11,163 nucleotides of DNA from an uncultured Lachnospiraceae bacterium (GTDB lineage Bacteria; Bacillota; Clostridia; Lachnospirales; Lachnospiraceae), in NCBI GenBank assembly GCA_946406305.1, contig CAMJKC010000042.1, positions 1 to 11,163 on the forward strand, given 5' to 3'. Position numbers and translations under genes: made by a program. Below are positions 6,381 to 11,163 of this stretch, one piece after another; positions within the stretch are counted from its first letter, which is position 1; each line of letters begins with the position of its first letter. The notes beneath the pieces are model-generated. The model did no database searches. It worked only from the letters and a program-made list of their open reading frames with translations, and was not told the DNA's origin.

Positions 6381-6710
6381 TTATTTTCTTATAAATTTAT
6401 CATTAGCTTCCATATTTGTATCATCTTTTATATATTTTTCAACAGTCATGTGTAAGTCATATTTATTTCTTAACTCAGTGATTTTTTTCATAGTATCTGA
6501 ATTGTGATGTTCATCAAGTGTTTTTTGATTTTCCCAACTGTCAATCAAAAGAATAGTGTCTTCATCATTTAAAGGAATAAAATAGTCATACCTCAAGTTT
6601 CCTTTTTTTGATTTAATTTCATCAACTATGCCACTGTTAATCATGTCTGTTGCAAATTTTTTTGCATTACCATTTTTACTTTTATAATAAATATTAAATG
6701 TTATACTCAT
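6381..6710 (-). CDS. Antibiotic biosynthesis monooxygenase (ABM) domain protein
   Basis: I take the start as the ATG at 6708-6710, giving 109 residues. AGAGG lies about 8 bases upstream of it, and the frame extension to 6746 would overlap the previous gene by 20 bases without a ribosome binding site. The protein is a single ABM ferredoxin-like dimer domain with the family pattern YDYFIPLNDEDTILLIDSW, LDEHHNSDTM and KYDLHMTVEKY. Members of this fold include quinol monooxygenases that act on aromatic substrates without added cofactor, and others of unknown activity. It sits 16 bases after the CMD-cupin gene and is probably cotranslated with it. Location is cytosolic. A quinol or hydroxy-aromatic substrate is plausible from family and context but not shown. 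Confidence 0.83.
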   Translation of the reverse strand: MSITFNIYYKSKNGNAKKFATDMINSGIVDEIKSKKGNLRYDYFIPLNDEDTILLIDSWENQKTLDEHHNSDTMKKITELRNKYDLHMTVEKYIKDDTNMEANDKFIRK

Positions 6711-6726
6711 AACTAAACCTCTATAA

Positions 6727-7461
6727 CTAATATTCAACTTTTTCAAGCCATTCTGTCTTTCCCTCTACACCTGGCACCTCTATAGATATATGAGAGAACC
6801 AACTATCAGGTCTCGCTCCATGCCAATGCTTCACATCTGTAGGAATATTCACTATATCACCTGGTTTTAAATCTCTTCTCTCTTTTCCAAATTCTTGATA
6901 ATATCCATACCCTGCTATACACATAAGTATTTGCCCACCACCAGATTTAGCGAGATGCTTGTGCCAATTATTCCTACAACCTGGTTCAAATGTTACATTA
7001 AACATACTTACCTGCTCTTTACATATAGGATACAAGAAACTCTTACCCACAAAATACTCGCCATATGGATTTTCATCACCTATAGGATAAATCATTGATG
7101 CCTCATGTTTTTTTCTTAATGAATCCTTATCATCAATATTTTCTCCCCACACATCCTTTGCTAAATTAAATGCTGCCCAAGCTTTTGGCCAACCTGCATA
7201 AAAAGCATTGTGTGTCAGTATTGCTGCTATCTCTTCTTTAGTAACTCCATTATTTTTGGCATTTTGCAAATGATATTTAAGTGAAGAATCAACAATTCCT
7301 TGTGATACCAAAGATACAACAGTAATAATGCATCTCGTTTTTAAATCAATATCTACATTGTTCCAATTTTCACCAAATAGTATATCATCATTAAAGTGTG
7401 CAAAATCTTTTGCAAAACTTCCAAGTTGGTCTCTTCCTGCTGTTTGAACTATTTTTTCCAT
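6727..7461 (-). CDS. Carboxymuconolactone decarboxylase-cupin fusion protein
   Basis: Residues about 5-105 form a CMD/AhpD-like helical domain (DLKTRCIITVVSLVS, KYHLQNAKNNGVTKEEIAAILTH). It lacks the CxxC pair of peroxidase-type AhpD proteins, so it is nearer the PcaC branch. Residues about 130-244 form a cupin with metal-ligand candidates His167 and His169 (NNWHKH), Gln177 in place of the usual Glu, and His212 (KHWHGA). The two-domain arrangement is a known one in bacteria and usually lies near flavin and quinone redox genes. It is expected to be cytosolic. The ATG at 7459-7461 has AAGG 6 bases upstream, and the gap to the flavin reductase is 13 bases. Decarboxylase activity should not be assumed. 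Confidence 0.87.
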   Translation of the reverse strand: MEKIVQTAGRDQLGSFAKDFAHFNDDILFGENWNNVDIDLKTRCIITVVSLVSQGIVDSSLKYHLQNAKNNGVTKEEIAAILTHNAFYAGWPKAWAAFNLAKDVWGENIDDKDSLRKKHEASMIYPIGDENPYGEYFVGKSFLYPICKEQVSMFNVTFEPGCRNNWHKHLAKSGGGQILMCIAGYGYYQEFGKERRDLKPGDIVNIPTDVKHWHGARPDSWFSHISIEVPGVEGKTEWLEKVEY

Positions 7462-7474
7462 AATTACCTTCTTT

Positions 7475-8019
7475 CTATTGATTCATTTTTCCGCAATTTC
7501 CAACCTTATCTCCAACAGCAAAATATTCATATGTTGGAAATTCAAATAAGACTGGTTTAAATTTATTATAATCAATTTTTTCTTTTTCATTTAAAGAATT
7601 TTCATCTACATAAGTAGCAAGTATTTTGCAAATGAAATTATCAAAATTCTCTAGTTCATAATTTCCATCCATTTCACATTCAATAGAAACTTTTGCATTA
7701 TCTATAAGTGGTGCACCATTTTCTCCCTTAGTCCATTTGAAAAAGTTTGACTTGTCTACTTTATTACCACTTATTGTCCCCATTTTATCTGCTTCTTTAA
7801 GCCAAGATTCATCAACTACGTTTATTGATAATTTTTTATTTACATTTATTCCCTTATTTATATAATGAGCCTTAACAAGAGAAACCATTAAATGACTATG
7901 AGCAACAGTTCCTGCATGTGCTGCCAAAGTCCAAGTTGGTTTATCATCAACAAATGCTCCTACCACAATTGTAGGACAAGGATACAGTGCAAGTGTTGCA
8001 CCTATATTTTTTTACTCAC
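7475..8019 (-). pseudogene. Flavin reductase family protein, frameshifted near its start
   Basis: The intact body belongs to the FMN-binding split-barrel flavin reductases: TLALYPCPTIVVGAF, then TWTLAAHAGTVAHSHLMVSL, and the C-terminal YEYFAVGDKVGNCGKM. The long open frame begins only at an internal GTG (7966) without a ribosome binding site. The conserved residues N-terminal to it are encoded in the same frame back to 8013. AAAGGAG with a GTG at 8017-8019 lies exactly where the real start should be, but in another frame; the two are separated by a run of seven A residues (8007-8013). One extra A would give a 181-residue protein beginning MSKKNIGATLALY. So the copy is disrupted, is read through by slippage, is phase variable, or carries a sequencing error. 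It lies 12 bases after the permease gene and 13 before the CMD-cupin gene. Confidence 0.82.
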
Positions 8020-8031
8020 ATGATATCTCCT

Positions 8032-8955
8032 TTAAATTATTAAATTCACAATAATTCCACTTATAAGTGAATATATTAATACATATAAAATATATATTAA
8101 AAAATTCTTCATACCAAGACAACTTTTTAAAGCTCCAATATTTGTAATCTTAGTTGATGGACCCGTAATCATAAAAGATGATGCCGCTCCTACACTCATA
8201 CCTCTTGACAAAAAATTTCTAATAAGTGGTATAGTCCCACCTCCACATACATAGAGTGGGACACCAATAGTAGCAGCCATAAGAACACCAAAAGCCTCAT
8301 TCCCACCAAATAATTTTATAATCATTTCTTCTTTGACATGTATTTGAAAAATTGCTGAAAGTATTATTCCTATTACAAAATAAATGCCTGTTGCTTTTAT
8401 ATTTCTAAAAACATTTTTTAAATATCTAACAAATAAATTTTTATCGGTGTCTTTATTTTTTATAGGTTCATAAAATTTTGAAAAGTCAAAAAATTTTTTA
8501 TTATTTTTAGTGTAAAACAAATTTATGAGTATTCCTGCAACTATTCCACAAAGTAATGAAATCATAATTCTTATAATCACAATCATTTCACCAAGTGCCA
8601 TACTGTATATTATGAGTTGTGGATTTAAAAGTATAGATGCCATACAAAAACTTGCTATATAGTCTTCTCTCACTTTTTTTTCAGTTAGTGAAGCAGCTAT
8701 AGGAATAGTACCATACATACAAAGAGGTGAAACAATTCCTAAAATACAAGCAGGAATTACCCCTATTATACCAAACCTTTTTTCATCTGTTTTTGACATA
8801 AGTATGTGAATTTTATCTTTTGCAAACACCGATATAAATGAACCTATAAGTATTCCTAAAATCCAATATATGAATATTTGTCTAAACTGCACATCTGAAT
8901 AATACCAAATATATATAAGTTCTCTTTCCACTATTTCTCTAAATTTCTCTAACAC
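8032..8955 (-). CDS. ArsP/DUF318-type permease
   Basis: This 307-residue integral membrane protein has about eight helices in two halves. Each half carries a proline/glycine re-entrant motif: SPLCMYGTIP at residues 76-85 and VPLYVCGGGTIPLI at 232-245. ITGPSTKI (263-270) is another mark of the family. A charged cytosolic loop (about 148-180) separates the halves. Relatives include the organoarsenical exporter ArsP, but most members have no known substrate and arsenic specificity should not be assumed. The start is a GTG at 8953-8955 preceded by AAGGA; no in-frame ATG fits better. It is 19 bases after the DUF362 gene. A role in moving a redox-active organic or thiol-reactive compound across the membrane is a guess from the neighbours. 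Confidence 0.83.
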   Translation of the reverse strand: MLEKFREIVERELIYIWYYSDVQFRQIFIYWILGILIGSFISVFAKDKIHILMSKTDEKRFGIIGVIPACILGIVSPLCMYGTIPIAASLTEKKVREDYIASFCMASILLNPQLIIYSMALGEMIVIIRIMISLLCGIVAGILINLFYTKNNKKFFDFSKFYEPIKNKDTDKNLFVRYLKNVFRNIKATGIYFVIGIILSAIFQIHVKEEMIIKLFGGNEAFGVLMAATIGVPLYVCGGGTIPLIRNFLSRGMSVGAASSFMITGPSTKITNIGALKSCLGMKNFLIYILYVLIYSLISGIIVNLII

Positions 8956-8974
8956 AAATTTTTTCCTTCTTAAA

Positions 8975-10096
8975 TTAATCTATGCTTACTAATTCATATT
9001 CTCTTGTTCCAAGACCAATTTCTACTGCATGCTCCAATGTATGTTCTCCATGCTGCTGATTTATTCTATTTACCAAAGATTCTCTGCCATCTGCTTTATA
9101 CACTAAATCAAGACAAGCTTGGTCAAGTGCAACTGGGTCGCTTGAAGCTAAAATTCCTATATCATGTATATCTGGCTCTGCTGGATTTCCATTGCAATCG
9201 CAATCAATTGAAATTCTATTCATAACATTGATATATGTCATTTTCTTTCCATTGTCATAGTAGTCAGACATCCCTTTTACCATTTCAGCAAGTGCTTCAA
9301 GCCAGTCGTCTTGTTTATCATACCATATACTTCCCTCTGTTTTTGTTCCAGCAGTATGAACTAAAACTTTACCTGCAGCTGAAGACATTCCTATTCCGAC
9401 ATTTTTAATTGCACCACCATAACCTGCCATTTGATGCCCTTTGAAATGTGAAAGGACTAACACACTATCATACTTAGTAATATTTTTCCCTGTTATAAGT
9501 TTTGTAAGTCTCTTGCCACCATTTACTGGTATGTCCATATCCCCAGTTTCATCTAATATATCTACTTCTGCTATATCATTATAACCGTGATCTTTTGCTA
9601 CCTGTTTATGCATAGCAGTTTCTGCTCTTGGACCACCATATGCAGTGTTGCATTCTATAATAGTCCCATTGACCTTTTTAACTAAATCTCCAATTAACTC
9701 TGGTCTTAAATAATTGCTCTTTGGTGGTTCTCCTGTTGAAATTTTCACTCCTACTTTTCCTGTTGGAGTCCATCCTAATTTTTCATAAATTTTCACAAGT
9801 GAATCTGCTGTTATGTTTTTTGTAAAATAAACTACTGGTTTCATATTATTTCCTCCTTTTTTTTCTTCTAAATTATTTTTATAATTCTCATTATCATTAT
9901 TTACTATATTTTCTTCTGACTCAATTTCTTTTGTCTGTTTTGTTTCTATTTTTTCTTTTGCTTCTGTTGTTTCTATTTTTTTACTTTCAACTATTTCTAT
10001 AGGTTTTTGTTGATTGTTTAAAACTTCACTTTTATTGCTACACCCTAAATTTAAAAATAATGCAAAAAGTAAAACTATGTTTAAAATTTTTTTCAT
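8975..10096 (-). CDS. DUF362 domain lipoprotein
   Basis: Residues 1-19 are a lipoprotein signal ending LNLGC, with Cys19 the likely lipid anchor. Residues 20-84 are a Lys/Glu/Asn-rich linker. Residues 85-373 are a complete DUF362 domain, with KISTGEPP, ECNTAYGG, the glycine-rich GHQMAGYGGAIKNVGIGM segment, and SIDCDCNGNPAEPDIHDIG followed by SSDPVALDQA. No ferredoxin-type cluster is present, unlike the longer members. The family's reaction is unknown, though its members often sit with redox genes. The ATG at 10094-10096 lies one base after the ECF gene stop and uses GAGG inside the end of that gene, so the two are translationally coupled. Met85 has its own near-perfect ribosome binding site, allowing a 289-residue form without the leader. 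Confidence 0.87.
   Translation of the reverse strand: MKKILNIVLLFALFLNLGCSNKSEVLNNQQKPIEIVESKKIETTEAKEKIETKQTKEIESEENIVNNDNENYKNNLEEKKGGNNMKPVVYFTKNITADSLVKIYEKLGWTPTGKVGVKISTGEPPKSNYLRPELIGDLVKKVNGTIIECNTAYGGPRAETAMHKQVAKDHGYNDIAEVDILDETGDMDIPVNGGKRLTKLITGKNITKYDSVLVLSHFKGHQMAGYGGAIKNVGIGMSSAAGKVLVHTAGTKTEGSIWYDKQDDWLEALAEMVKGMSDYYDNGKKMTYINVMNRISIDCDCNGNPAEPDIHDIGILASSDPVALDQACLDLVYKADGRESLVNRINQQHGEHTLEHAVEIGLGTREYELVSID
9842..9857 (-). promoter_or_regulatory. Internal ribosome binding site and ATG at the DUF362 domain
   Basis: On the minus strand AGGAGG (9857-9852) is followed after 7 bases by the in-frame ATG of Met85. This is a textbook initiation signal and stronger than the one at the annotated start. 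It would produce a 289-residue cytosolic DUF362 protein. The codons forming it encode the Gly-Gly-Asn-Asn at the end of the linker. Confidence 0.6.
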
Positions 10097-10097
10097 T

Positions 10098-10655
10098 TTA
10101 TGCCTCTACATTTAATTTTTTATTGTAAAATTTAACTAAACCTGTTTTATGCATATAGAGCATAAATATAGGTATAAATGCTAACTGAAAAATAATACCA
10201 GGCACTGCATTTAAAAAAGCACCCGCCATAAACATTTGATATGTGAATTGACTTCCACTTATTCCAAGTAAAATCATTTGAACTACTCCCCAAACAACTC
10301 TTCCTAAAACCATAGCTATAATTAACGATTCGTATAATGCTATTATACATTTCCATCTTGAATTCTTATACACAAATCCAACTACAAAGCCATAAGTAGC
10401 AAGTTCAAATGACATTGAAATTGCTGTTGGGTATATCTGTGGCCTGCCAAAAATAAAATATCTAAATATTGGAAGAATCAACCCTACAATAAGCCCATGT
10501 ATAGGCCCAACGATAAGTCCACAAAGCATAACTGGTAAGTGCATAGGTAAAAAAGCATTACCGAGAGCCTTAATCTGCCCCGTAAAAAAAGGCAAGACAA
10601 GCCCTATCGCTAAAAAAACTGCTGATATTGTGATATCTTTAATTTTTTTCGTCAT
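10098..10655 (-). CDS. ECF transporter S component
   Basis: The 185-residue hydrophobic protein has the size and layout of a substrate-binding S component of energy-coupling-factor transporters. The N-terminus KIKDITISAVFLAIGLVLPF is followed by the loop FLPMHLPVMLCGLIVGP, and about six helices in all are visible. S components bind a vitamin or metal and share ATPase and transmembrane modules encoded elsewhere; none are in this window. The substrate cannot be assigned. Because the neighbours are flavoproteins, a flavin or related cofactor is one candidate. The ATG at 10653-10655 has GGAGGG upstream. It lies 37 bases after the TetR gene and overlaps the ribosome binding site of the DUF362 gene, which suggests one operon. 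Confidence 0.82.
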   Translation of the reverse strand: MTKKIKDITISAVFLAIGLVLPFFTGQIKALGNAFLPMHLPVMLCGLIVGPIHGLIVGLILPIFRYFIFGRPQIYPTAISMSFELATYGFVVGFVYKNSRWKCIIALYESLIIAMVLGRVVWGVVQMILLGISGSQFTYQMFMAGAFLNAVPGIIFQLAFIPIFMLYMHKTGLVKFYNKKLNVEA

Positions 10656-10692
10656 TAAATTCCCTCCTCAAAAAATTGAATTAAAATATAAA

Positions 10693-11163
10693 TTACAAAA
10701 CTCGAACTATAAAATTGTATGTAAGTTTATATATAGTGTTGTTATTCCATTTATGTCCTGCATTTTCCATAGCGGCTATCTGCTTTTTTGTAACATGAGA
10801 ATACGGGTATAATGCATAAATAAATGGATAAAACATATATATGATGTCATCTATTTCTTTTTTAGTGAATAATGGGTTAAATTTTGATAATAATTTTGAA
10901 AAAGTTGATATTGTTTTTAAATATGCCACTTTAAAAGATGTCAAACACTCAAGCCTACTATTTTCTTCCATATCATAATTATTCATTGCCATAAGTTTTA
11001 ATAACATTACTCTTTTCTCTAATGTTTTAGCAATTTTATCTGCAAACGAACTTTTAGTAAATTTTTTTACTGAATTAAGTATTTCTTCCAAGTCATCATT
11101 CCATACATAATATTCCCTCTCATATAATGCAAGAAATATTTCTTCTTTTGTCTCAAAATAGTT
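10693..11163 (-). CDS. TetR family transcriptional regulator, N-terminus outside the window
   Basis: The frame runs uninterrupted from the right edge to TAA at 10695-10693, giving 156 visible residues. The first are NYFETKEEIFLALYEREYYVW, which is the end of a TetR DNA-binding domain (the YF-x-TKEEIF segment after the recognition helix). The remainder is an all-helical ligand-binding and dimerisation domain with IYMFYPFIYALYPYSH near its end. The first part of the helix-turn-helix lies beyond the window. The TTG at 11089-11091 is inside this domain and is not a start. As the most upstream gene seen in a tight codirectional cluster it probably regulates that cluster in response to a small molecule, but its operator is not visible here unless it is also the palindrome near 1840. 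Confidence 0.88.
   Translation of the reverse strand, partial: NYFETKEEIFLALYEREYYVWNDDLEEILNSVKKFTKSSFADKIAKTLEKRVMLLKLMAMNNYDMEENSRLECLTSFKVAYLKTISTFSKLLSKFNPLFTKKEIDDIIYMFYPFIYALYPYSHVTKKQIAAMENAGHKWNNNTIYKLTYNFIVRVL

Noticed and set aside
6711..6746. A longer ABM protein starting at 6746 (MKKLNISYRGLV...).
   Set aside because: That start lies inside the end of the CMD-cupin gene and lacks a ribosome binding site. The ATG at 6710 has AGAGG and begins at the conserved domain.
2761..8806. The word CATAAGTA recurs many times (for example near 2765, 6160, 6923 and 8799), suggesting a dispersed motif.
   Set aside because: In each of these cases it is the antisense of the codons for Ile-Leu-Met in an unrelated protein, so it reflects codon preference and not a repeat element.
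8032..8955. An arsenic resistance operon, based on the ArsP-type permease.
   Set aside because: No ArsR, arsenate reductase or other ars gene is present. The regulator is TetR type and most members of this permease family are not tied to arsenic.
10147..10356. A 69-codon minus-strand frame within the ECF S component gene.
   Set aside because: It overlaps the S component in another frame, is Tyr/Ser-rich and has no ribosome binding site.

Overview
The window is very AT-rich DNA from a low-GC, probably anaerobic bacterium. Strong AGGAGG-type ribosome binding sites, an ECF-transporter S component, a DUF4153 and a DUF4405 membrane protein, and a cluster of flavin and DUF362 redox genes suggest a Clostridia-like Firmicute. 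The two lipoprotein signal sequences have slightly atypical lipoboxes (ends in LMSSC and NLGC), so Brachyspira- or Fusobacteria-like hosts cannot be excluded. Every convincing gene lies on the minus strand, so the window reads from right to left. There is no tRNA, rRNA, insertion sequence or CRISPR array.

Right part (11163 to about 6380): a tight operon starts with a TetR-family regulator cut by the window edge. It continues with an ECF S component, a DUF362 protein carrying a lipoprotein leader, an ArsP/DUF318-type permease, a flavin reductase with a one-base frameshift near its start, a carboxymuconolactone decarboxylase-cupin fusion, and a small antibiotic-biosynthesis-monooxygenase (ABM) protein. 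Intergenic gaps are 1 to 37 bases. Middle part (6214 to 2464): a flavodoxin lipoprotein, a 742-residue fusion of a DUF4405 membrane domain, a SUMF1-like domain and a flavodoxin, and a small nitroreductase, closed by a clear rho-independent terminator at about 2415-2453.

The common theme is flavin-based reduction, much of it apparently displaced to the outside of the membrane. Two flavodoxin domains and the DUF362 domain are each tethered by a lipid anchor or by transmembrane helices. In both lipoproteins a good Shine-Dalgarno sequence and ATG survive exactly at the start of the enzymatic domain. This suggests either a dual start (secreted and cytosolic forms) or a recent joining of a secretion leader to a cytosolic gene. 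The substrate is unknown; quinones, nitro- or hydroxy-aromatics are the natural guess from the nitroreductase, flavin reductase, CMD, cupin and ABM families.

Left part (2402 to 1): separate transcription units. An RNHCP zinc-ribbon gene has its own promoter and a structured leader with a short upstream ORF and a hairpin whose 3' arm can pair with the gene's ribosome binding site. A cysteine-rich DUF3795 gene follows, with a perfect 13-bp palindrome just upstream. Then come a DUF4153 membrane protein and the first 20 codons of a further gene running off the left edge.
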